Positions 1-11,504 of a stretch of DNA of 64,000 nt are shown here, piece after piece. This stretch comes from Branchiostoma floridae. Lineage: Eukaryota; Chordata; Leptocardii; Amphioxiformes; Branchiostomatidae. Position 1 is the stretch's first letter. The number at the start of each line of letters is the position of its first letter. The notes under the pieces are model-generated. The model did not search any database and was not told where the DNA came from. It saw only the letters and a program-made list of their open reading frames with translations. The stretch spans positions 4,865,305 to 4,929,304 of the forward strand of contig NC_049979.1 of assembly GCF_000003815.2 (NCBI RefSeq), written 5' to 3'. The position numbers and the translations under genes are program-made.

Positions 1-95
1 TTCTGGGCAAGCCAACTCCCCTAACATACTATTGATTCTATTTGTTAGAGGACAGCTAAAAGTATTGGGGGGGGGGATACATGTATTTATGTTTA

Positions 96-641
96 GGCCA
101 CAGCAAGTAAATCTTATGGATGACATCCTCTACAGACTGCAAAAATAGTGAGATAGGGCGAAAAAAAACAAGATGGGTAAAAAAAAACAAGATTGGTAAA
201 AAAAAACAAGATGGCTAAATTTTCAAAATAGACACCATAAATGTTGTAAGAAGAGTTGAAGTGACAAAATATGGTAGTACTGACAACAAATCATTAATTC
301 CTGTATTACAGAAGTGAGCTAGTGTAGTAAAAGTGACACTAGTGTGGTAGACTGGTATCACTTACCAAGTTGGCAACTTCAATTATGACTTCCATAGTGG
401 TGCCACTTTTCTAACTATCCAGCTGGTTTCACTTCTATAACTACAATCATGGCTACCTCGCTAATGTCACTTCTGCAAGTACAATCATTAGGCTCCAACA
501 CAACATACTTTCCCATTTTGGTACTTTCTTGTCATGTTGACCATCTCCGAAGAAGACAAAAAATCTTGTTTTTTTTTTCTGAAATCAGGCAAAAATTAAT
601 GAGCGCGCGGATGTCATCCATAGAATTTACTTGCTGTGGCC
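96..641. mobile_element. PIF/Harbinger-like non-autonomous DNA transposon
   Basis: The two ends are inverted copies of about 33 bp. Each starts GGCCACAGCAAGTAAA and runs into a shared ATGGATGACATC block. Both sides are flanked by the trinucleotide TTA (93-95 and 642-644), the target duplication typical of PIF/Harbinger elements. There is no transposase ORF inside; the 88-residue frame starting at 449 has no recognisable domain. The right half recurs at 42131-42276. Superfamily assignment rests on the target duplication and the GG start of the ends only. Confidence 0.6.
158..222. repeat. Short A-rich tandem repeat inside the transposon
   Basis: Three imperfect copies of a unit of about 20 bp made of an A-run followed by CAAGATGG or CAAGATTGG. 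It lies in the left half of the PIF-like element and has no coding potential. Confidence 0.7.
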
Positions 642-2253
642 TTAGCAAAAAGACCTTGATTCCTGTATTGGGGAATCACCTAAGTTACTTGAAAGTAAGT
701 ATAACCCAGTACTAGATGATTTGTATATATTTATTCCAAATGCTAGGCAGTCAGCTTCTTTTTGTCAAATTTGTTGAAGTAGGTAGTACTAGGTACACTA
801 TATATGTACCACACATGGATGATGATGTACATTTCCATAGTGGAGACAGTATCATTCGAAACTAAAATCTATCGAGGGTTATCCCAAGTTATTACAGATG
901 ACTGTCAGACAGCAGGCAACAAATTGTACACATTGATGTAATGGAAACATAATTTCTGCCTGTCTGAACATGTTCCTAATTAGTTCTCACTTTAGGAACA
1001 TTTTATGATTTACCAAACACATTGTATTGTGCTAATGACTGAGCTCTTCCCTTTACTTTTGGTATATAGTGTAGTAAAATAGACTTTAAAAAGAAAAGGT
1101 ATTCAAGTTTACGTAGGAGTGCCACAAATAAGACATCTAAATTTGTGCCTGTAGCTGTATGGCAATTTTATGACATTTAAAGAAGGGAATCAATGTCAAG
1201 CAGACTAGAAATAAACAAGTCTTTCTCCATGGCAAGTGTGTTTGTCAAGCACTTTAATGGTGGTAAAATTACAAATGTTGCAATAGAGCTGCTGCCGATG
1301 TACCTTACTTACATTGGTACTACACTGTCTGCACATTTATGTATTCAGCGTAGTCAAATAATGGTCCTGTTATCCTGATATTCTGTAAACCTCACACATA
1401 AGTACAAACTAACCCCAACCTGTATACATGTAGCTATCTACTTTTACACTTGAGTCACTTGACCCTTTTCTTCATCCTAAATACTTCAAAACTTCATCAG
1501 AGGTGCACATTCCTGTTATCATAGCTGTGCACACGTAGGAACTTTTCTACAAAACCCTTCTGGTATTGAACAGAGGTACTTTCTGTTGGGGGATAAGCAA
1601 GTACATCAATCGGTAAAAAAAGTGAAAAGACTAGTCTGAATACTGAAGTTATCTTGTTCTTTACAGCCAGTTCAGACTACTTCATCACTTCCAAAAAGAC
1701 ATCAACCACTTCTAGCACTCCAAATTATTGATGGAATGAAGAAGTGCCTCTGAAATAAATGTTCACAAAGCATCTCATACTCCTCTAGTCATAGCATATA
1801 ACCAAATGTTACAATTCTAAATGTTCACATGCTAGTTTCTATGTTCACATGCTAGTTTCTGTTGTAGTGAAGTATGTTAATTACTACAGCTGTTTTCTTT
1901 TGTGGTTTACAACTCTTCCAAAAGGTATGGATGGAATTTTACATTTATCTCTAAAAGAAACCATATAAAGACACTACATTTTATTTTCCTAAACTTCAGT
2001 AAAAAAAGTGTGAAGTTTATGTACTTGAAAATGTATTAAGAATAAGATCCTCCCCATACAACTGATGGCAAACCTGTCTATCCCTCCTACAGGAATAACT
2101 TGTCAAGAGAATCAGAACAACTTATTTTTCACAACTTGTCTGTCAGTTCACAAGCTAACAAGAACTGGTATCTATTGTATGTCTTTCCACCAGTTGCTGT
2201 TAACATCCCCTCATGTTGAAACAGGCATGTAAAGATTGTTGAAGCTCCAACTG
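642..2253. other. No gene seen; region downstream of U2AF1
   Basis: AT-rich sequence with only short, featureless frames. A 22-bp unit (TATGTTCACATGCTAGTTTC) is directly duplicated at about 1819-1860. Read on the minus strand, an AATAAA at 1985-1980 lies about 270 bases past the U2AF1 stop codon and is the best candidate polyadenylation signal for that gene, so roughly 1960-2253 is probably U2AF1 3' UTR. Confidence 0.5.
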
Positions 2254-5200
2254 TTAAAACCGCCCAGATCGTTCCCTGGACCTAGACCTGGATCGTGACC
2301 GGGAGCCGGCGCCGCCTCCACCACCCCCACCACCAGCTTTGCCTCTTCCGCCACGCTCACGCGATCGTGACCTCCTGGATCCCCCACCACGTTCGTGTGA
2401 CCGTGACCTGCGAGAGCCTCTTGTTGGTGGGGACCGAGAGCGCTCCCTGGACCGAGACCTGACAGAAAAAATGAAAGAAACAGTACATGTAACATGGATT
2501 AACAATGCTTAATGGTCCACAAAAAAAGGAAATGTATATCATACAAATGATATGTATGTCAATGTTCAGGAAGGCACTGCCACTTCCTGCTCATGTAAGT
2601 TTGCTTTGGTGAAATAAATGAATAGATGATATAAGTTAGAACAATCCAATTAACCTACTATTCTAACGTTTAAAATCATTCTCTGACCAGTGTCCAGCAG
2701 TGGTGTTAGATTTTAAGATACATACTTGAACAGTTAATAGTTCAGATTCAAAACTAAACAAACCTTCGCCTGCGCCGACGACGACCATACAGCTCTCTCC
2801 TCAGCTCACGGGAGATGGGCTTTAAATGCATGAAGTTGCAGAATCCACCACGAGTACATTCTCTGAAAGAAACACAAGACAAAACACTTAAACTTCCAAC
2901 ATTCAGACAAAGATGATCACTAAATCTCCTATTACAGAGTTCTTCTTAACACCCTGCCAAAGGCTAGAACGATAATCTCCCATTGGGAATGCCACATAAC
3001 AATGTTGAAGCTCTACTGACCCCATCTCATACTGACGACAGCAAGCCTCCCTGAAGTCAGTCACAGGAGACAGCTCGGCATGGATGGGTTGTCCATTGAA
3101 CCAACGATTGTTCAAGTCCTTGACGGCTTTTTCTGCATCCTCCTCATAGCGAAACTGTGGACGTAAGAAATACTCAGTACCATAGGATCAAAATAGGTAA
3201 CTTATTGACATGGCAAGTCATTCACTGCAGACTCAAGTCACCAGAAGCATATTTATGTGGGCGAAGCCACACATATAGTTTTCTTACAAGTATTTCACCG
3301 GAAATCAGAAACAAATGGAAGCCTCCATGTACTCCATGTTTCAAGCTTTTTGATTGGCCTAAAGTCGCACTTTCTCGGTTGTACGTCAGAGGTGAACCTA
3401 TCAACGCGCAGGACACAATCGGCATCCATTTTGATAATAGCCAATCAAAACTCAGAAAAATGGAAGCTGTTAGCAAATACTCCGCGTTCCCAGCTTTTTG
3501 ATTGGCCTAAATTCAGCCTGTCTCGGGTGTACGTCAGAGCTGGACCTATCAACGCAGAGAACACAAAATGTCATTCGGCATCCAGTTTTATAATAGCAGC
3601 TGAGACGCGGCAGTAAATCGGCCATGCATTCGACCAAACAGGCGCTCAAGGAAGAAGTTGCCCGCCACGGAATGAACAAGATTGATAAATTTGCACAGAA
3701 AAACATTATCTTCAGAAAATGGGACCTTGGAATCTTGCAAATTAAACAGTGAACGGACGTGTTTAAGCTACGCATTGCATTTGTATACATGTACCTGTTA
3801 AAATGCCGGCAAGAACGTTACGGCAAGCTTGGCCGAATGGCTAAAGCACCAGCTATGTATGCGCTTTTTTTCGCTAGGTCAACCCTGGTTCGATTCCGGG
3901 CGGGAACAACTTCCTTTTAGTTGTCCTTTTTTTTTCTTTTTTGATATTTACAACAATTTTATCTTGCAAACAGAGCATCGTTCAGTTTACACGCCTTTTT
4001 ATTTATTTTTTAATTGCCCTCAAAAGACGGCGTTTAAACGATCGGACGGTCCATGTGGGGAGGGGGGCTCGTCAACGCCTCGGACCATACCGGCAGCCAA
4101 ATACTGTATCGTCGATGTCTGTCGCCTGCGGCGTTAAGTCAAATTTGGAATGGAGGCTACGGTACGGTACCGGACCTGAACCTGATCATGAATTTCAGCT
4201 TTATAATTGCTACACAGCACAACCCGTGACGTCAGGTAAAGGCCGAGAATAGGGGTGAACCGAGAATACGGGGCACCTAATGGCAATTACTATTGTGTGT
4301 AAGATAGTTTGACTTAAACTTCAAAAAAGGCCACGGGAAAGACTTGCTGCATTTTCGCGAAAATGTTGTCATTCTAGTTGTTTCTTTTCTTGCGATTTTT
4401 CCTTTCTTTTCCCTTCGCCCACATCCTGCATTTTTTCAAAAATGTTGCCTTTCTAGTTATTTATTCATTCATTTATCAAGATCCTTAAAAAATACAGTGG
4501 AAGGTATGGTAAAACAGGTGTTTCTTGTTAGTGAGACGCCTTTTCAAGGCCGCCATACCGAATGCCAAGGCCGTCAATTGTTCACTACTTTTAGTGATAC
4601 CAGTTGCTAAAATCCTAAGAGACACCACTGCTAAAGCAAGACATTACAAACAACCTGAAAGCTAAGCAGAAGATCACAATGAACTCTTACCTTGACATAC
4701 ACGTTGCCCACCAGATGGTCGCCCAGGTTATCACAGACGTTCATCTCCTCGATCTCTCCATACTTCTCCTCTAGCTCAGTGAACACCTCCTGAACACACA
4801 TGGCCAACAGAAGGACACATGTGAGCTGGGGCATGAAACCCTGTCAGCTGAATTATAGCGGTTGGCATACTATGTCAACAGGGAGGTAAGGAGCATTCCT
4901 GTTAAACCAGCAGAGGTTTGAGGTTTGGCTTAGTAATGAAGATAACTGGCACACTAGGGGAACAGGAGAGAGTAGACCTGGTCCGGGCAATGTTAACAGA
5001 CTCTATCCCTCTGCTTTCAGGGAATAATCAAACACACACACACATGTAACAGAACCACGATGTATTCACCCTGAGTCTCTCCAAACTGGACAGAACACCC
5101 TGCACCCCAGAGGGCTCAGTCCGCATGTATGGACTGTTCCATTAGCGGGGGAACTAAACTATTGTAAGTAATCTAACAGGCAACTCGCCTGCAATGATGA

Positions 5201-6876
5201 TAATAAGTGGAACAGTCTGTACCAGATACCAGTAGCGACATTGTATTAGTTTGATGGCTAACAATTTCTCTCCACAAATATGACATAGATACCTCCCGAA
5301 CAAAATAGAAATATTTGGACGATTTACATCTTCACATTGCAATACGTACCTCAAAGAAGTTGTCATAATGCTCCTGCATCTCCACATCACTGATATTGCT
5401 CACTGTAACCAGGCAAGATAGGATGTTGCATTACTTGAGAATGGCAAAAGCCTATAATCATTAACAATGCTATGCTATTTTTTACCTTTATTCAACCTTG
5501 ATACATCTTTGGCCTAAGCCATTTTTCAAGATTAAAAAAAATAATAAAAGGTTAAATATATGTGTGACTTTGTACATAAAGATTAATGAAATATTTCTAT
5601 TCTATCTGGCACTCTAGTCTAGTGGACGAATCAAAATGATCATACGGGAGTCTATACAATGCATATAAAATGTACATGCTGTTCTTATTGTACTTGATAC
5701 TTACAGTGAGATCCATCTGCTGTCTGTGCACTGTTCTGAGGGTTGCGATACAGGTTTGGCATCAAGATGGTCTAGCAGGAAGAGAGAAAAGTGTAAACTA
5801 AGGCTCAAATGAAATCATTTAATATTATTCCAACTAATAAGATTAAAATGGTGAACTTGATCATAACAAAACATCGATAATTACTTGCGAAATTAACAAA
5901 TAGGTAATACCAGGTACAAGTTTCCACAGTTAATCAGGTCCAGGTTCAGGTCCGGACCAGATCAGCCGATCCTCTGAAGCTGAACCATAACTGTACCTGA
6001 ATTGTTTTTACTGGTGCCCAATCCCTAGTGATGACTTTGTACGGTATACTACTGTTTGCAGGGATTTGATTTCGTGGTAGCGGGAAAAGGTACTTTTCGC
6101 GGTGGTTTTAATTTAAATTCCCGTTAGCACCATGCACTGTAGTTTGTACTGCCATGGAAAAATTTTTGCGATGGTTTTAAATTCACGGTGAAGCAGCCAT
6201 CGCAAAAACCGTGAACATAAAACCACCGCGAACATTTCTGCATAATTTACAGTATCTGTTTGATACCTGGCTGAATGTTGGCTTGTTGTGAAGTCGAGAG
6301 CAGCGATCTCCATGGCGGCATGCTCCAATCTTGAAGTAGAAGGAGCAGTTAACCCTGAAACACAAGTGAGAACAGTTTATGTGATATTCTTCATAGGCTA
6401 GTCACGTGCATGGTACATCCAAACCAAGTAGCAACATACAGGACAACAACACCAGAGTGGGGTGGGGGGGGGCAAAATTATACATACATACATAGGCCAA
6501 GAAAAGTAACCATAAAGACGTTACAGACATATCGTCAGGGCGAAAATGTTCCCACCAACTCTACTTTCCTCACAGTCCATCCACAGTGGCACTAACTATT
6601 CATTGTCTTTGGAAGAAAATTTATTTGTCCACATTCATTTGGCACAAAGCTCGACAGCATGCATGACTCTCATATAGACGCGTGCAGCAAGGCAAATTAT
6701 AGCACACTAGTCAGAAGAGCCAATAAGATTACACAGCTCGGCATATCATCTAAAGCTAGATCTAACTGTTTTGTGCACATGTTTTACAAAATAGTTCATC
6801 TCTTCTCTCGCAGCTACGGTCGTGAAACTCACTTGTCTTTCTCTGTGCCGAAAATGGACGCCAGATACTCCGCCAT
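2254..6876 (-). CDS. U2AF1: U2AF1, U2 snRNP auxiliary factor small subunit (U2AF35)
   Basis: Splicing factor that reads the AG of 3' splice sites as partner of the U2AF large subunit in the nucleus. Eight coding exons assemble without a break (minus strand): 6876-6833, 6354-6267, 5771-5705, 5402-5350, 4789-4691, 3154-3021, 2862-2764 and 2458-2254, all with GT-AG borders, giving 262 residues (human about 240). Seen in order: start [15 protein letters not shown]; first CCCH zinc finger (C18, C27, C33, H37) keeping Ser34; UHM domain with [17 protein letters not shown] and [17 protein letters not shown] (W135); second zinc finger [12 protein letters not shown]; a basic RRRRRR run; and a C-terminal RS domain with a poly-Gly stretch ending RERSGRF. 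The start was chosen by family match and because exon 1 splices in phase. It lies head-to-head with PSENEN. Only one version of the 67-nt exon 3 is visible. Confidence 0.97.
3317..3596. repeat. Direct duplication in U2AF1 intron 5
   Basis: Two diverged copies of a block of about 125 bp lie side by side (about 3317-3440 and 3461-3596). Both contain AGCTTTTTGATTGGCCTAAA, then TACGTCAGAG, CCTATCAACGC and GGCATCCA. The short frames that cross it on both strands are by-products of the duplication. Confidence 0.7.
3823..3905 (+). pseudogene. Degenerate tRNA-like sequence (Ser/Leu-type promoter boxes)
   Basis: An A-box-like TTGGCCGAATGGCTAAAGC and a perfect B box GGTTCGATTCC (3887-3897) have the spacing of a class II tRNA, with a plausible T arm around them. 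The flanks do not form a seven-pair acceptor stem and no sound anticodon arm is seen. It is therefore a tRNA pseudogene or the head of a SINE, inside U2AF1 intron 5. Confidence 0.45.
6052..6252. mobile_element. TA-flanked MITE, family with CTGTAAATGC ends (copy 1)
   Basis: Ends CTGTTTGCAGGG and ATAATTTACAG are diverged inverted repeats flanked by TA on both sides (6050-6051 and 6253-6254). The interior holds the family's hallmark blocks GCGGTGGTTTTA and AACCACCGCGAACAT in inverted orientation. It lies in U2AF1 intron 2. TA duplication suggests mobilisation by a Tc1/mariner- or pogo-type transposase. Confidence 0.65.
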
Positions 6877-8011
6877 CTTTCCCTCCTCTCCCCGCTGTCA
6901 CGTGATCGGTCGTCACTAATTACTGTGCACATAGATATGACGTAGCCCAAACAGTGGGTTAACCCACAGGCGGAAGTGCGTATTACACAAAGCAGTGCGG
7001 AATATACATTTTCGGTGGGTCGAAATTTCCTGCTTTTTTTGTCGTGGGTATTTACCTTTACATTACAATCTTCGTGTTTCCCACTCCCTTCATTGTTGGG
7101 GAGGAGGCCAAGTCCATCTTTCTTGCAAGGGTTGCCAACTAAGACGTTAATTGGGGGGTCTGATTGAGGGATATGTAACGTTACAGCGTATACGTCCGGT
7201 CTTGCTGTCGAGTCGCCATAAACACACTAGCCTAGTGTCCAGTGTCACGCTAGTTTTAAGTTTACCGGGAATATGCGGACCCAGTAGAATAACGTCAGAC
7301 TACTAGACTCTGTGGATGTTGCAGAAACAGATTTTCGACAGACAAAATCATATACTGTAAATGCAGAAATGTTTGGGGTGGATTAATGTTCGCGGTTTTC
7401 GCGGCGAACTTAAAACCATCGCGAACATTTTTCTATTATGGTATTAGACTCCAGTCTATGGTGTTACGGCAAACTTAAATCCAGCAAAAAGTCCCTTTTC
7501 CCGCTACCGCGAAATTAAATCCCCTCGAACTTAAATGCATTTACAGTAATCTTCTCAGAATGGACAAGCGTAACATTAGTAATACACAAACTGACAAAGA
7601 AAAACTGAGAAAACCAAGAAAGGAGGAGACAATGTTGCCAGATCTTCTGTTGTGCCCCATTGACTAATGAATAGATGAGATGAGATACTGTAAATAATCC
7701 TGCCTAACCGAAGAACTCTACTGTACTCTACTCTACTCTGTAAATGCATTTAAATTCGCGGGGATTTACTTTCGCGGTTAGCAGTGGCGACTGTGGAGGT
7801 TGCATTTGCTTGTTATGTTATACATACATGATGTATACTGCAACAAGCAAATGCACCCTCAGGAGTCATCACACCTATAGCTACATACATGTATGATATA
7901 ACACTGCAGCGATGTGTTTTACCATGACAGTAAAGTTTGCTAATGAATTTGATATCAAATTTTCTTTCACGATGCAGGTTGTTGCAAACAGACATCAGTA
8001 ACTGGATCATC
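6877..8011. promoter_or_regulatory. Head-to-head promoter region between U2AF1 and PSENEN
   Basis: The two start codons point away from each other across 1.1 kb, so both promoters must lie in or near this stretch. The segment next to U2AF1 is the least repetitive part. The rest holds a complete TA-flanked MITE (7355-7546) and a fragment of the same family (about 7737-7800). An inverted repeat around GCATTTGCTTGTT (7802-7855) precedes PSENEN. No TATA box or start site can be fixed by eye, and 5' UTR exons are possible. Confidence 0.5.
7355..7546. mobile_element. TA-flanked MITE, CTGTAAATGC family (copy 2)
   Basis: Perfect ends CTGTAAATGCA and GCATTTACAG, flanked by TA at 7353-7354 and 7547-7548. 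Inside, GTTCGCGG, CGCGGCGAACTTAAAACCATCGCGAACAT and CCGCTACCGCGAAATTAAAT appear in the same order as in the copies at 44441 and 46181. No ORF. Confidence 0.75.
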
Positions 8012-9036
8012 ATGAACCTGAACAGAGTCAAGGATGAGGACAAGCTTGAACTTTGCAGAAAATATTACTATGGTAACTTATCATTCACATGTCTGAAGGG
8101 ATGCATGCTACATGTACAAGCTCTCACAGAAGCCGTGATCTAGCACTTGTAACATGCAGCATGCATGTGTAACTTGGAGACTGGCCTCATCAAGTCTTTC
8201 ATGCTAGATTTAGGCTACCACTTGCCAGTTGGAGCTTTTTTGATAGAAGCTTTATACTGAGATAACAACTTGCATGCATTTTAGAAAAACATTGTAGATG
8301 ACAGTTTATCAAAGATGGTGAAAATGAAGTGATGAGAAGTGATGAGAATCAGAAATTTGCTACCATCAGAATGGTAGCAAATAACTACTTGTAAAATTTT
8401 GTTTGTCTTCCAAGACATTAACTTCATATACATGTATACATGTAGTCTCACTTCTGTCCTTTGCAGGTGGTTTCTTTGCCCTCCCCTTCCTTTGGTTGGT
8501 CAACGTTGTCTGGTTCTTCAAACAAGCCTTTATTCGTCCAGCTTTTGAACAGCAACAAGAGATCAAGTCATGTAAGTAGAACATATGCCCAGAAAGTGAC
8601 ACAAACTGCATATTTACACTTTTACTAATCTGCTACAAGTACCAGTAGATAAGTCTCACTGCTAGTGTGTTTCTATTATTTTGAAAGTATCTTTTGAAAC
8701 GTGCCAACAAAGAACAACAGAAACATACTAGGTTATCATATTTTTTATTCACAATCTTATGCATATCAGTACATCAGTACTTGGGTGTCTTCCTTTGCGT
8801 GGCCTTGTTGTCTCAATCAGTTTTAACTTGTTCCACAACGTTGCTTCAAAAGGCATCCTTGTCTCTGAAAACAACTGTTTATTTTTCTATACACAGATAT
8901 TATCAAATCCCTGGTTGGCTGCATACTGTGGACAGCAGTACTGGTCACGTGGATGACAATATTTCAGATGTACCGAGCTGACTGGGGAGAGATCGCAGAC
9001 AACATGTCCTTCATCATTCCTAAAGGAATTGCCTAA
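8012..9036 (+). CDS. PSENEN: PSENEN (PEN-2), gamma-secretase subunit
   Basis: Smallest subunit of gamma-secretase, the intramembrane protease that cuts Notch and APP; PEN-2 triggers presenilin endoproteolysis. Three exons, 8012-8072, 8467-8571 and 8897-9036, join in phase with GT-AG borders to give exactly 101 residues, the human length. Seen: start MNLNRVKDEDKLELCRKYYY, then hydrophobic segments GGFFALPFLWLVNVVWFF and GCILWTAVLVTWMTIFQMY, and tail DNMSFIIPKGIA. The C-terminal motif that reads DYLSF in vertebrates is DNMSF here: the Asp, Ser and Phe remain while Tyr and Leu are replaced. The start matches the family N terminus, and no upstream in-frame ATG extends the exon. It is divergent from U2AF1 across 1.1 kb, the arrangement of human PSENEN and U2AF1L4 as I recall it. 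Confidence 0.96.
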
Positions 9037-9314
9037 GACAGCAACTGATGTCAAAATCAAACATCTTTTTTTATCTGCATTTAGTTGTGTTTGTTTATAG
9101 AATGTATTTGTAGGCATTCAACTTTGAAATCAAAAACAAGGGGCATTCAGAATACCTGGTTTCTCATTTGGGTTGCAAAATGGATTTGATTTAATTTCAG
9201 ATAAGGTTGCTCACTTCAAAAAGAAATGCATACTGAGATTAAAGATTTCCACAAACGTAAATCATACTTCATTCTATGCTGTATTTTGAAAATTTTTAAA
9301 CAGTACGATGATGA

Positions 9315-9568
9315 AGCACGTCACCGGAACGTACTGCGCCTGCGCGAAAAGTATAGACATGCTAAACCTTGCTAAACCCCCGGTTTACTAAAGGGCCGCA
9401 TTTAAGAAAGTACGTGCGTATATAAGGGTAAAATCCCGTGTACGTTTTGCATGAAACCATGTCTCTAACATATACTGTGCAACAAGCGGGATTTCAATGC
9501 AACGTTGACCAAACCAAGCCCCAAAACACCAGGGTTCGCGCAGGCGCAGTACGTTCCGGTGACGTGCT
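9315..9568. mobile_element. MITE with 33-bp inverted ends and 9-bp target duplication
   Basis: The ends are near-perfect inverted repeats starting AGCACGTCACCGGAACGT and running to GCGCCTGCGCGA. The element is flanked on both sides by CGATGATGA (9306-9314 and 9569-9577). A 9-bp duplication with long inverted ends fits the Mutator (MuDR) superfamily. The intact duplication and well-matched ends suggest a fairly recent insertion. No ORF of its own; the frame at 9438 is incidental. Confidence 0.75.
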
Positions 9569-10141
9569 CGATGATGATATAGCAGGAATCGGTATTATGA
9601 TGAATAGAGTTAGGGATTGTTTAATTTTTTACAGTTATACCATTTAAAAGTGCAAGAATAGGGTGTTGAATGTTACAATCCAGAAATCCAATGTATTACA
9701 TACAACTATGTACAGAAAACTTTGCAATAAGCATTAGTGATTGCTATGATATGATAGGAAAGAATGTAATTTGTATATTATCATGGAGGTTGTATAAAAC
9801 ATAAAACTGTATTGCCTTTCTTGTTTTGAAAGGGAATATAACATCACTTTGTTATGATTTATGTTATGTTCATCTTACTTTTTCTTAATGTGTGTAGATA
9901 TCCTACTTGATACAATGTTCTTCAGAATGGATTCTATGAAAATGTTCAGTTTTATCATGGGGTTTCTGATGTCCTTATTGTATCAGTTTGTTTGTTAAAA
10001 CATGACCTGGAAAAGTACCTTATATGGAAACTTCCCTAGCCTGCCAAGGGCCTACCATGGCAGCTGTGTGGTGTTGATTTCAGTTGGCTGTATCATGAGG
10101 AATTCAGGGCAAGCATGATACTGGGAACAGTACAGCTGTTT

Positions 10142-10331
10142 CATATACATTAGCATCCGTAGCACGTTCTCTGGGGCCTTTTTTCCGTCTTTTTTTTGCT
10201 CATAATACACTTTTGCCGGCCATTTCTTTTTGTACTGGGTCGCTTGACCATTGGCCAGCAAAAGTGTATTATGAGCCCAAAAAAGATGGAAAAAGGTCCC
10301 AGAGAGCCTGCTATGGAGGCTACATATACAT
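10142..10331. repeat. Fold-back (long inverted repeat) element
   Basis: Two arms of about 80 bp (10142-10223 and 10252-10331) are inverted copies, each carrying CATAATACACTTTTG or its complement and a CTCTGGG block, separated by a loop of about 28 bp. The 114-residue minus-strand frame that crosses it is an effect of the inverted repeat. Confidence 0.7.
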
Positions 10332-11504
10332 GCTGTGTCAGTTATATGTATAGATAAATCTATGGAATCTCTTGTCACCAACCTCCTTGTTGTCACTTAG
10401 GCCTTTTACATAATTTGCCCTCAGACATGTGTGATGAGCATACATGTACTAACTTTTCATCCCCCTTAATTCCACTTTTTCAATTAGACTATTGTAATTA
10501 ATGACATATAGTTCTGAAACTCTCCTTCTCACACTGACAAAGTCTAAAAAAAACAGTGCATCAGACACAGTACAGCCAAATAGAGCAAAAGTGCAATTTA
10601 TTGAGAAAATTTATCTGTTAGTTAAATGGTACACATGTCCCCTTTTCCAGTCTGTGCTGTGTGTATATTCGATGGCATATTTTTATATTCTTCTCCATTA
10701 TATATGGTGCCAATGAATATAAAAGCAAGTACATGTTATTTCCCATTTTCATGTACAGTACAGAAGCCAATTCCTTTGCAGCAGTAAACATCATTCTTGT
10801 CATTTAATATTCATTTTGATAGGTCTACGTTACCTCTTTGTATTGAATCATAAGGAATAGCTTTGAAGATATCAAACCCCAGCATTTCCACCATCATCGG
10901 GTATGTCTGATTATCTAACTATTCTGGCATTCTTCAGTAATTATCAGTTGAGATAAAACTATACGAAACTATTACTTGCATAGCAGCGTTTATGCCATTT
11001 AGAATCAACAAAAATTAAAACTGAATGATGGCCTAGGACATCACAAAATGAAATTGATACAAACAGAAGCAGTCAGCAAACTGGCCATGTCTAAAACTTG
11101 ATCAGATGGCAACTAAGTGAGTAAAAAGCTCATTAGATCAATATATTTTTATATAGGTACAGTATGTTACAACATTGCAAGTTTCTCACTGATTATATAT
11201 TATTACAAACCACCATAACATATAAATTGTTCCAACAATGTAAGAATTTACCCTACTTGATGCAGGAGCACTTCCTCTAAAGTGACATGTCATATCTAAT
11301 TGAATTGCTCAATGTAATTGGTAACATATGAGCCCTTTTGCAATATGTAACTTCTGTAATTTACATATACTAGAGATCATCCTGCAATGCTGTATAGCAA
11401 TGGACTCAAATTGATGTCAAAAGATGACAAAAGCAATGATGATTAGTCTGAAAAGAAAATTATTGGTAAAGAAGTAATCAACTACAAACAGTCACAGATG
11501 TGGC

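Larger units (their letters stand above)
9037..11504. other. No gene seen between PSENEN and the small-heat-shock gene
   Basis: The two genes converge here, so the stretch should hold both 3' UTRs. It contains a 254-bp MITE (9315-9568) and a fold-back element (10142-10331). The remainder is AT-rich with only short frames. No recognisable RNA gene. Confidence 0.5.

Noticed and set aside
3157-3790. Overlapping frames of 84-119 residues in U2AF1 intron 5
   Set aside because: They follow the duplicated repeat at 3317-3596 on both strands and show no protein features.
3823-3905. Functional tRNA gene
   Set aside because: The A and B boxes are good, but the acceptor stem does not pair and no sound anticodon arm exists.
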